Origin: an uncultured bacterium
Lineage (GTDB): Bacteria > Bacillota > Limnochordia > DTU080 > JAAYLA01
Length of the DNA: 64,000 bases
Reading direction: 5' to 3'
NCBI GenBank assembly: GCA_937983075.1
Contig: CALKAQ010000062.1
Location: 1-64,000, forward strand
Shown here piece by piece: positions 52,897 to 60,349 of this stretch; the stretch's first letter is position 1; each line of letters starts with the position of its first letter. Made by a program: the position numbers and the translations under genes. The notes beneath the pieces were generated by a model. It was given only the letters and a program-made list of their open reading frames with translations. It was not told where the DNA came from and searched no databases.

Positions 52897-54984
52897 TCAT
52901 TCGTCAGTCACTTCATGCAGGCGGCGACGGATCAGTCGCTCTTTCCATTCGACCGGAATCGAATCGATCAACGCGGCCAATTTTTCGTCATTTTTGTCGC
53001 GCCACGAATTGACCAGCGTGAACAAGTCGATGTCGCGAGCCAAATCGACAAATTGAAGGTCCGTCAGGCCCCACTGGCGCATCCCGATAAATTCACCGGG
53101 ACCCCGGAGTTTCAAGTCTTGCTCGGCCAAATAAAACCCGTCCGAACTCCGTCGAATGGCAGCAAGACGTTCTCTGGAAGCAGCGGTAGGTCCGTCGCTG
53201 ATCAAAATGGCGTAAGCCTGACGATCTCCGCGCCCGACTCTCCCCCGCAGTTGGTGCAATTGAGCCAGGCCAAACAGATGTGCCGCTTCAATGACCATAA
53301 TCGTCGCATGGGGAACATCCACGCCGACTTCGATGATGGATGTCGCGACGAGTATCGGAACGCGACCGGCGGCAAACGCCTCCATCGCGGTCGCCTGCCG
53401 TTCGGCTGACATACGTCCGTGTATGAGCGCGACTTGATCTTTCCCCAGCTCCTGCTGCAAGTGCCGGTACATCTCTTCGGCTCCCAGACCGCCGTCGTGA
53501 TCGTCGCTGTCAATGTAGGGACAGACAACAAACGCCTGCTCCCCTGCCGCCGTTCGCCGACGCAAAAAGTCCACGACTTCAGCGCGGCGGCGCGTCGGTA
53601 CCCAAAGCGTCTCAACCGGACGCCGTCCAGGCGGCTTTTCATCCAGCCTGGATACAGGCAGGCCGCGATAAACCGTCTCGGCCAATGTTCTTGGAATCGG
53701 CGTCGCGGAAACGATGAGCATACGCTCGGCCCCTTTCGCCGCCAACGCATCGCGCTGAGCCACTCCAAAGCGATGCTGCTCATCGATGACCCCCAGCCCG
53801 AGGCGCCGAAAACGCACGCCCTCTTGCAGCAAAGCCTGCGTCCCGACAATGATATCGATCGTCCCGTTTTGCAAATCGGTGAGGATTCGGCTGCGTTCGT
53901 CCGCCGAACACAAACTCGTCAACAGCTCAAGCCTGACATCGAGACCGCGCAGCAGACTGCGCAAACTGTTGGCATGCTGCTCCGCCAAAAGACGTGTTGG
54001 CGCAATGAGCGCGCCTTGCCCTCCGAGTTCCACCGCTTTGAGCAAAGCGTAGGCGATCACGAGTGTTTTGCCGCTGCCGACGTCTCCGGTGAGGAGTCTC
54101 TGTGTGCCGATGGGTTGTTCGACTTCGGCGTCCCACTCGGCCATTGCCCGGCGCTGTGCACCGGTAGGCTCAAACGGCAGATGACGCAAAAAGGCTTCGC
54201 AAAGCGGCCGACGGGGCGACCCGCTTGAGCTTGCAGGCGCCTGGACGTTCGATGGCAACTTCGGAGTTGGCGCCGGCAACAAGGCGATTTCGAGCAGGGC
54301 CAGCGAACGCCGCCCACGCTCGGGGTCTTCGGGTGTTTGCGGTTGATGCAGAAGCCGAAGCGCATGGAGCACGTCCGCAGCTGCGGCTGCTCCGGAAATC
54401 TCAGTCGTCGCTTGCATCAATACGTGGTGAATGCTTTCCCGCAACAGCTTCTGAGAAATCCCTTGAGTTAAAGGATAAACGGGAATGACCCGGTCTGCGA
54501 CAGAGCTGTTGTGCACCACAAACTCGGGCTGATCAAAATGGGGAACACCGTCGCGCCAGCGCAAGACGGCACGCAGATGAACGCGGGTGCCGGGCTTTAC
54601 CGACGGCGGTGGCATCCTGCGCCCCCTGACCGGCCGCAGCAGATGAATGGGAAACCGCCTTGGGCCAACGCTGAAAATGACGCTTTCGATGACGAGGTGG
54701 GGTCGCTGCCAGCTGCGACGTACGTTCGCCGCCACCACTTCTCCGGGCATCAACACACCCGCACCGTCGTCAAGCGCATCAACAGCTTCAAACGTGGGAC
54801 AAAAGTGAAATACCTGATATCGCCGCGGCAAATGAAGCAATAAATCGCCCCATGTTTGAATGCCGAGGACCGCCAACCGCTCAGCCCGCACCGGACCGAT
54901 GCCCGGGATCGCAGTAACTGCTCGCGTCCAAAAAGAAGCGTCACGGGGCAATGCCGACAACACCGAGCGTTCCGGGCCCTGCAT
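52897..54984 (-). CDS. recG: ATP-dependent DNA helicase RecG
   Basis: About 695 residues. Wedge OB-fold domain with an IPGIGPVRAERLAVLGIQTWGDLLLHLPRRY start; helicase motifs I LLTGDVGSGKTLVI, II VIDEQHRFGV, III SATPIPRTL, and the later VRPYIDSDD-like, GRMSAERQATAMEAFA and HQLRGRVGRG. It reverses stalled forks and migrates Holliday junctions. The start is uncertain. ATG 54984 overlaps degV by 44 bases and has a weak GGAA site; the frame stays open to 55101. Confidence 0.94.
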   Translation of the reverse strand: MQGPERSVLSALPRDASFWTRAVTAIPGIGPVRAERLAVLGIQTWGDLLLHLPRRYQVFHFCPTFEAVDALDDGAGVLMPGEVVAANVRRSWQRPHLVIESVIFSVGPRRFPIHLLRPVRGRRMPPPSVKPGTRVHLRAVLRWRDGVPHFDQPEFVVHNSSVADRVIPVYPLTQGISQKLLRESIHHVLMQATTEISGAAAAADVLHALRLLHQPQTPEDPERGRRSLALLEIALLPAPTPKLPSNVQAPASSSGSPRRPLCEAFLRHLPFEPTGAQRRAMAEWDAEVEQPIGTQRLLTGDVGSGKTLVIAYALLKAVELGGQGALIAPTRLLAEQHANSLRSLLRGLDVRLELLTSLCSADERSRILTDLQNGTIDIIVGTQALLQEGVRFRRLGLGVIDEQHRFGVAQRDALAAKGAERMLIVSATPIPRTLAETVYRGLPVSRLDEKPPGRRPVETLWVPTRRRAEVVDFLRRRTAAGEQAFVVCPYIDSDDHDGGLGAEEMYRHLQQELGKDQVALIHGRMSAERQATAMEAFAAGRVPILVATSIIEVGVDVPHATIMVIEAAHLFGLAQLHQLRGRVGRGDRQAYAILISDGPTAASRERLAAIRRSSDGFYLAEQDLKLRGPGEFIGMRQWGLTDLQFVDLARDIDLFTLVNSWRDKNDEKLAALIDSIPVEWKERLIRRRLHEVTDE

Positions 54985-55786
54985 GCGTTCCAATGGTCGG
55001 GCCGAGGAGATGAACGGAAAGCTGACTTCCCGGGCATGCGGCTTCGATTTGTTCCTTGAGTGACCGGGCATCATCCGGGGCAGCGCCGTGGACGATGGCA
55101 CCGCGGACAGCTTGACCTCCGACCGCTTCCTTAAAGCGCTCGATCACCATGCTGTATGCGCGGTTTTTCCCCCTTGCTTTCCCCGCCGGCGATACGACTC
55201 CGTCTTCCAACGTCAACACAGGCTTTACGTTGAGAATTCCGCCCAAGAGCGCCTGTGCCTTTCCGATACGCCCGTTTTTCGCCAAGTATTCAAGGGTGTC
55301 GACGACAAAATAAACCTTGATCCGCGGAATCATCGAGCGTACGGCCTCGACAATCGCTTCGAACGTTTCGCCTTCGCTTCTCCGACGCGCCGCTTCTCTG
55401 GCCAGCAGACCGATGCCTAGCGAGGCAGACAACGAGTCGATCACTTCGATTTTGACGCCGGTCATTTCGCGTGCGGCAAGTACGGCCGATTGAACTGTAC
55501 CGCTCAAGCGGCTGGAAAGGTGAATGGAGATGATGTGGGTCGCGCCCTCGTCACGCAGTCTTTCGTAAGTGCGCAAAAACTCCGTGGGAGAAGGCTGCGT
55601 CGTGAAGGGCATGGTTTTGCTTTCACGCAGTTTTTCATAAAAAGCGTCCGGCGTCAAATCGACACCGTCTTGATATTCTACGTCGCCAAACGTAATCGTC
55701 AGCGGCACAACCTCGATTCCCTCAGCGGTGCACAATGAAGCGTCGAGATCGGCGCCGGAATCCGTCACGATGCGAATATCACTCAC
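54941..55786 (-). CDS. DegV family fatty-acid-binding protein
   Basis: 281 residues. The family opening VTDSGADLD, the FTTQPSPTEFLRTYERL (T-T-S/Q-Q-P motif), SAVLAARE and the ending THAGPGTLGVVG are all there. DegV (FakB-type) proteins hold a fatty acid for phosphorylation by FakA; the yloV (FakA-like) gene lies directly upstream, so the two may form a Fak kinase pair. GTG start 55786 behind GGGAGGG. Confidence 0.92.
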   Translation of the reverse strand: MSDIRIVTDSGADLDASLCTAEGIEVVPLTITFGDVEYQDGVDLTPDAFYEKLRESKTMPFTTQPSPTEFLRTYERLRDEGATHIISIHLSSRLSGTVQSAVLAAREMTGVKIEVIDSLSASLGIGLLAREAARRRSEGETFEAIVEAVRSMIPRIKVYFVVDTLEYLAKNGRIGKAQALLGGILNVKPVLTLEDGVVSPAGKARGKNRAYSMVIERFKEAVGGQAVRGAIVHGAAPDDARSLKEQIEAACPGSQLSVHLLGPTIGTHAGPGTLGVVGIAP

Positions 55787-55835
55787 GCTTATCCCTCCCC
55801 TGACCCTGCCCTTGCGAGCGAAAGCCTTTCGTCAT

Positions 55836-57551
55836 CTACTCAATGGCTACCAGATAATCGTAAAACGGCTGTCCGCCCGCGTAGCATTCTACTGTTGCCT
55901 CCCGGTATTGACGGGACAGACGGTCAGCGGTTTCCCTGGCTTGTTCCACATCGACGTCAGCACCATAGTACAAGGTGATCATTTCCGCCTGACCATTCCA
56001 TAGGTAGGCGACGAGTTCTTCCAGAACCTCTTCATAATCAGCGCCGGCTGAAATGATTTCGCCCCCGACTACGCCGATGACTTGGCCTTCTTGGATGAAT
56101 CGCGTTCCGTTGCGCACGGAACGCACGGCGCGGGTCAATTCACCGGTGCGAACACCTTCCGCAGCTTGGGCCATGGCTGCGACCAATTGCTCGACGGGCC
56201 GCGTCGGATCGAATTCCACCATGGCCGCCACACCCTGGGGCATCGAAGTCGTTGGCAACACATGCACTTCTTTTTCACACAGCTCGGCCGCTTGACGAGC
56301 AGAAAGGACGACATTGCCGTTGTTCGGCAGAACGATCACAGTACGTGCAGGCACCCGTTCAATGGCATCACGGATTTCTTGAGTACTCGGATTCATGGTC
56401 TGGCCGCCCGCTACGGTGACCGATACGCCCAGCTCTGCAAATATGTCTTCGAAACCCTTTCCATGCACAACGGCAACAACACCAACGGTTTCCTCAGTAT
56501 CCGACACCGCCGCTTCAGCAACCGATCCGGAGGACGAACCATTCAACAAGCCGCCCAAATCGCCCGCAGCACCCGAGATCTGCTGATTTCGGCGTTTCGC
56601 TGCGGCGGCTTCGTTCTGCAGAACCATGTTGTCGATTTTGATATCTGATAAATGGCCGAGTTCGCCGCCTATTTCAAGCGCTTGTCCCGGATGGTTCGTA
56701 TGCAGATGGACCTTGATAACCGAGACGTCGCCCACGACAAGCAGCGAATCGCCTAACGGCATCAGGCGGGAACGCAACGCATCGACATCGACGTCTTCAC
56801 AATGAATGAGAAACTCGGTACAGTACCGAAACGTAATATCCGCCGGATGTATGGCATGTATCGCGTCGGCCCGCGCGAATTCATCGGCTTCCTCGTATGT
56901 GTCCAACTGTTGCAAGGATGCACGTTCATCCAGGGCTTCAGGCGTCTTCAGTGCCCGCAAAGCTCCTTCGAACACGATGGCCATGGCTTTTCCGCCGGCA
57001 TCAACGACTCCGGCGTCGCGAAGGAGCGGCAGCAACTTGGGCGTTTCTTCGACGGCATCACATGCGGCTTGGTGACATATTTCCAGCAGATGCAAAATAT
57101 CGGTCGCTTCTCGGAACGCCTCGCGAGCGGCTTCTGCGGCTCGCCTGCCGATTGTCAGCATGGTGCCTTCCGACGGTTCCATCACAGCCGAATATGCCCG
57201 CCGACTTGCGAACTCCAAAGCCGCGACGATATCTGCCAAGCCGGCTTCCGCCTTGCCTTTGAGTCCGTCAGCAAATCCTCTTATGTATTGTGAGAGGATG
57301 ACGCCCGAGTTGCCTCGAGCCCCGAACAAAGCGCCACGCGCCGCAGCTTCCGCAACGTCGTCAACCCGTTGCGACGTACATGCTGCCGCTTGCCGCACTG
57401 CCGCCCGCAACGTCAACGCCATGTTGGTTCCTGTATCTCCATCCGGAACCGGAAAGACATTGAGCGCATTGATATATGCACGATGGCGCTCAAGCTGCCT
57501 TGTCCCCATCTCTAGCATCCGGAGTATGTGGATGCCCACCAACGATTGCAA
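55836..57551 (-). CDS. yloV: FakA-type DAK/DegV-associated kinase (YloV)
   Basis: About 571 residues from TTG 57551, 8 bases after AAGG; GTG 57593 has a poorer site. The N-terminal DhaL domain has AYINALNVFPVPDGDTGTNMALTL and GARGNSGVILSQYIRGF; the central and C-terminal parts (FRYCTEFLIHCEDVDVDALRSRL; NNGNVVLSARQAAELCEKEVHVLPT) match FakA. It phosphorylates fatty acids bound to FakB, so exogenous fatty acids can enter phospholipids. The yloU gene that precedes it in Bacillus is absent. Confidence 0.93.
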   Translation of the reverse strand: MQSLVGIHILRMLEMGTRQLERHRAYINALNVFPVPDGDTGTNMALTLRAAVRQAAACTSQRVDDVAEAAARGALFGARGNSGVILSQYIRGFADGLKGKAEAGLADIVAALEFASRRAYSAVMEPSEGTMLTIGRRAAEAAREAFREATDILHLLEICHQAACDAVEETPKLLPLLRDAGVVDAGGKAMAIVFEGALRALKTPEALDERASLQQLDTYEEADEFARADAIHAIHPADITFRYCTEFLIHCEDVDVDALRSRLMPLGDSLLVVGDVSVIKVHLHTNHPGQALEIGGELGHLSDIKIDNMVLQNEAAAAKRRNQQISGAAGDLGGLLNGSSSGSVAEAAVSDTEETVGVVAVVHGKGFEDIFAELGVSVTVAGGQTMNPSTQEIRDAIERVPARTVIVLPNNGNVVLSARQAAELCEKEVHVLPTTSMPQGVAAMVEFDPTRPVEQLVAAMAQAAEGVRTGELTRAVRSVRNGTRFIQEGQVIGVVGGEIISAGADYEEVLEELVAYLWNGQAEMITLYYGADVDVEQARETADRLSRQYREATVECYAGGQPFYDYLVAIE

Positions 57552-57750
57552 GCTTTTCACCTTCCGTACTGCCTTTAAATTCCACCAAGTCACCTTGGAA
57601 CATGCGGCTCACTCAAGCCCCATACGGGTTCGTGAGAATAGATTCCGAATCCTGCCGACGAACAACCGGCGAACAACCTCCTTCGTCCACCTTAGTCCCC
57701 TGCTTCGAATTCCCCGTGTCGCATGAGCGCCCCGCTTCATCCAACCAAAC

Positions 57751-57779
57751 TGGACATGTGCAACCACTTATGCTAGGAT
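57751..57779 (+). promoter_or_regulatory. Promoter of rpmB
   Basis: TGGACA (57751-57756) and TAGGAT (57774-57779) with a 17-base spacer make a reasonable sigma-A promoter on the plus strand. Transcription would start near 57786, about 65 bases before the rpmB start. The 299-base region between yloV and rpmB contains no other gene. Confidence 0.5.
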
Positions 57780-57850
57780 GAATGAGTATGATTCCATGTC
57801 GTCGAAGGATCGGCGATAATTTTCTAGTTTACGTTGAGGAAGTGATCGCG

Positions 57851-58042
57851 TTGGCACGTCGATGCATCGTCTGTGCAAAGCAAACTCAAACCGGCAACAA
57901 CATTTCTCACTCGCACCGCAAGACACGTCGTACGTGGAAAGCCAATGTTCAAAGGGTGCGAATCAAAATCGGCGAAACGCCTACGCGTGCTTATGTGTGC
58001 ACCAAGTGCTTGAAAGCCAACAAAGTGCAGCGCGTTGTTTAA
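57851..58042 (+). CDS. rpmB: 50S ribosomal protein L28
   Basis: 63 residues from TTG 57851, 8 bases after GAGGAAG, which gives [20 protein letters not shown], the normal L28 start; the longer frame is not needed. CIVC and CTKC are the four zinc cysteines, and [14 protein letters not shown] is family-specific. It is one of the three plus-strand genes of the window, diverging from yloV as in Bacillus. Confidence 0.97.
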   Translation: MARRCIVCAKQTQTGNNISHSHRKTRRTWKANVQRVRIKIGETPTRAYVCTKCLKANKVQRVV

Positions 58043-58089
58043 GGGCATGAGCCAACCGCAACACTCAACGATGTTTCGCCGTAAGCTTG

Positions 58090-58118
58090 AAGGGGGAAGG
58101 AGTCGACCCCCTTTTTTG
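58090..58118 (+). terminator. Rho-independent terminator of rpmB
   Basis: AAGGGGG (58090-58096) pairs with CCCCCTT (58107-58113) around a 10-base loop and is followed by TTTTGTTTT on the plus strand. It lies about 48 bases after the rpmB stop. Confidence 0.85.
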
Positions 58119-58384
58119 TTTTCTGCGGTGGGAAAAATGATGCTAAACCGTACGACAAATCCCTCTATGAGTATGTGCCAGGAATGTGAAAGTTGTCGGT
58201 TGTCGTATGGAAACGTTTGTATTTGAACGGTGAATGGGAATGAGAAAGCGGTTTGCAATGCCTGAAGGATCGATCCACAACCCGTCTGTGGGGAGATATG
58301 TACGACGAGATCGACTTGTTGCAGACCGTGCCGCAACGAACGAGCCGTGACCGCTCGCGTTCATCCCGTATTCGAGCTGCGGCT

Positions 58385-58601
58385 GCCGACCGGGATCCCA
58401 AGGCATTCGCCTTATCGTTCCCGCACCAGTCGATCACCAGCCATGCCCTGAGGGAATTTCCCAATGGGTGATTTTTTATATGTCAAATCTTGGCTCTGCG
58501 AGCCGCGCACGCTTGGTTGCGCTTTCCCACGATCGTGGTTGCTTGTCCGTCAAGTCCCCCTTTCCTTTCGATGCTAAATGCCTTGGGAATTTCCAGTCGG
58601 C
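58385..58601 (-). ncRNA. Candidate structured noncoding RNA, about 217 bases
   Basis: On the minus strand the sequence starts, at the predicted transcription start, with GCCGACTGG and then CCCAAGGCATT-complement pairs. The 5' side (58577-58587 and 58593-58601) pairs with the 3' side (58397-58407, perfect 11 bases; 58385-58393, nine pairs with one G-U). The interior forms small hairpins: CTTG/CAAG, CCACG/CGTGG, GCGCA/TGCGC, GGCTC/GAGCC and AUCACC/GGUGAU. A further stem lies at 58330-58383. The closed-end shape recalls 6S RNA, but the branched interior does not fit well, and SRP RNA, tmRNA and RNase P motifs are missing. No family is assigned. Confidence 0.5.
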
Positions 58602-58607
58602 AAATTC

Positions 58608-58636
58608 ATTATAGCCAGAGATCTCCTCCGAGTCAA
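58608..58636 (-). promoter_or_regulatory. Strong sigma-A promoter without a downstream gene
   Basis: On the minus strand TTGACT (58631-58636), a 17-base spacer and a perfect TATAAT (58608-58613). It is the best promoter match in the window. Transcription would begin near 58601 and run into the candidate RNA region, away from rpe and without any reading frame with a ribosome site. Confidence 0.75.
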
Positions 58637-58745
58637 CAGAATTAACCATCTACTTCAAATATAACTTTAAGTACGCAAATATAACGACAATTACAAACCC
58701 CTTCTCCGGTAATCTTCGGTACGTCGCACCGGATCGCGCCCAGAC

Positions 58746-59408
58746 CTATACCTGAGCGACGATGTTTTCCAGATGTCGCAAAGCCGCTTGAGGATCGGGC
58801 GCGCCAAAAATGGAGGATCCTGCTATTAACACGTCGGCGCCGGCTGCATACGCTTGATCTGCCGTATCGGGCCCGATTCCTCCGTCGACACCGATTTTGG
58901 TTTTCAGCCCACGGGAATCAATGATTTCACGCAACGCGGCCACCTTTTCCAGAGTGCGAGGAATAAACGCCTGACCACCGAATCCGGGATTGACCGTCAT
59001 CACCAATACAAAATCGACGTCGGGCAAAATCCACTCCACCATGGCAACCGGTGTATGCGGGTTGAGAGCGACTCCTGCACCGATATCGTACGCACGAATT
59101 TGTTGCACCGTGCGATGCAGATGGGTGCACGCTTCCACGTGCACCGTGATTTGGTCGGCCCCTGCTTGAACAAACGCTTCGAGGTGCCTCTCCGGCTTCT
59201 CGATCATTAAATGGACATCGAAAAAATGCTGCGAAAGCGGCCGCAAGGCCGAAATCACACCTGGACCAAAACTAATGTTCGGAACAAATGCGCCGTCCAT
59301 CACATCGAGATGGAGCCAAGCGGCGTCCCGCACTGCGTTGACTTCTTCTCCGAGTCTGCTGAAATCGGCCGCCAAAAGCGATGGAGCCACGATAGCCTTC
59401 CTTGACAC
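58746..59408 (-). CDS. rpe: Ribulose-phosphate 3-epimerase
   Basis: 220 residues from GTG 59408, 7 bases after GGAGG and one base after the rsgA stop. The longer frame upstream overlaps rsgA and is not used. The TIM-barrel motifs are VAPSLLAADFSRLGEEV, HLDVMDGAFVPNISFG, VHLMIEKPE, TVNPGFGGQ and VDGGIGPDTA. It interconverts ribulose and xylulose 5-phosphates. The operon order prkC-rsgA-rpe is that of Bacillus. Confidence 0.97.
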   Translation of the reverse strand: MSRKAIVAPSLLAADFSRLGEEVNAVRDAAWLHLDVMDGAFVPNISFGPGVISALRPLSQHFFDVHLMIEKPERHLEAFVQAGADQITVHVEACTHLHRTVQQIRAYDIGAGVALNPHTPVAMVEWILPDVDFVLVMTVNPGFGGQAFIPRTLEKVAALREIIDSRGLKTKIGVDGGIGPDTADQAYAAGADVLIAGSSIFGAPDPQAALRHLENIVAQV

Positions 59409-59409
59409 G

Positions 59410-60327
59410 TCAGTACCTCCGCGCCTCATATTCGATAATGTCTTGCAAAATACGCAAGTAGCGTTCGTACCGTCCTTTGTCGAGACCGCCGCTTTCAACC
59501 AGCTCCTTAATTCGGCAATCCGGCTCGCGCCAATGCAAGCAGCTGGCCCCAAAACGGCACTCTGTTCTCCGGACGGCAAACTCCGGATAGTAATCGGACA
59601 AAGCTTCTTTGGGAATTTCATGAACGTCGAGTGTGGAAAAGCCGGGGGAGTCAGCGATCCAGCCCTTTTCTGAAATTGGGAACAGCTCGACCGCACGGGT
59701 CGTGTGCCGACCGCGGCCGGTGCGCTGGCTGACGGATTGGGTAGCTCGTTTGAGCTCAGGCACTAAACAATTCAATATGGATGATTTTCCGGCTCCCGAT
59801 TCCCCGGCGAGAACCGTAACATGGCCCGCAAGCTTTCGGCGCAGTTCATCGATGCCTTGACCGGTCACACCGCTTGTGAAAACCACCGAATAATTGGCAG
59901 CCACGTAAGGTGCGGCGATCTCCTCGGCGACTTGTGCATCAACAAGATCGACCTTGTTCAAAGCCAAGACGATTTTGCCTACCGTATACTCACACAAAAC
60001 AAGCAATCGGTCCAAAAGATCCAGGTTCGGCGTCGGCTGCGTCAAGGCGACGACGACCAAAACTTGAGTGACATTGGCAACTTGGGGCCGCTTTAGTGTG
60101 ACGTCGCGAGGTAAGATTTCTTCAATTACACCTTCGTTGTTCGCAAGCGGTAAAATGCGAACCCGATCGCCGGGCAACAAGCGCTCCCATCCTTGGCCAC
60201 GGCGATCTTGCATGAAACGGCCGCGCAATTTGCATGCATAAGCAATACCTTGTTCATCCACCACCCAACTCAGTCCGCCGATCGTCCGGGTAACAATGCC
60301 TTCAATCAGCTGTTCTACATCAGACAA
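59410..60327 (-). CDS. rsgA: Ribosome small-subunit GTPase RsgA
   Basis: About 305 residues from TTG 60327; upstream codons of the open frame overlap prkC and are not needed. OB fold, then permuted GTPase: G4 LNKVDLVDA, G1 GESGAGKSSILN, G3 DSPGFSTLD; the zinc knuckle ends the protein (C-R-F-G-A-S-C-L-H-W-x-E-P-D-C). RsgA checks late 30S maturation. It lies 22 bases after prkC. Confidence 0.95.
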   Translation of the reverse strand: MSDVEQLIEGIVTRTIGGLSWVVDEQGIAYACKLRGRFMQDRRGQGWERLLPGDRVRILPLANNEGVIEEILPRDVTLKRPQVANVTQVLVVVALTQPTPNLDLLDRLLVLCEYTVGKIVLALNKVDLVDAQVAEEIAAPYVAANYSVVFTSGVTGQGIDELRRKLAGHVTVLAGESGAGKSSILNCLVPELKRATQSVSQRTGRGRHTTRAVELFPISEKGWIADSPGFSTLDVHEIPKEALSDYYPEFAVRRTECRFGASCLHWREPDCRIKELVESGGLDKGRYERYLRILQDIIEYEARRY

Positions 60328-60349
60328 GTACCGGTATTCACTCCTTTGC

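Larger units (their letters stand above)
58119..58745. other. Long intergenic region between rpmB terminator and rpe
   Basis: About 630 bases with no credible protein gene on either strand. A spoVM gene, which occupies this place in Bacillus, was looked for and not found. It contains a strong minus-strand promoter (58608-58636) and downstream of it several perfect inverted repeats (58330-58601), described as a candidate RNA. The part from 58119 to 58320 has smaller hairpins but no clear element. Confidence 0.6.

Noticed and set aside
58460..58560. 25-codon minus-strand frame in the spoVM position (TTG start near 58551)
   Set aside because: It has no amphipathic SpoVM-like sequence, its start is only 2 bases from the G-run, and it lies in the paired RNA region.
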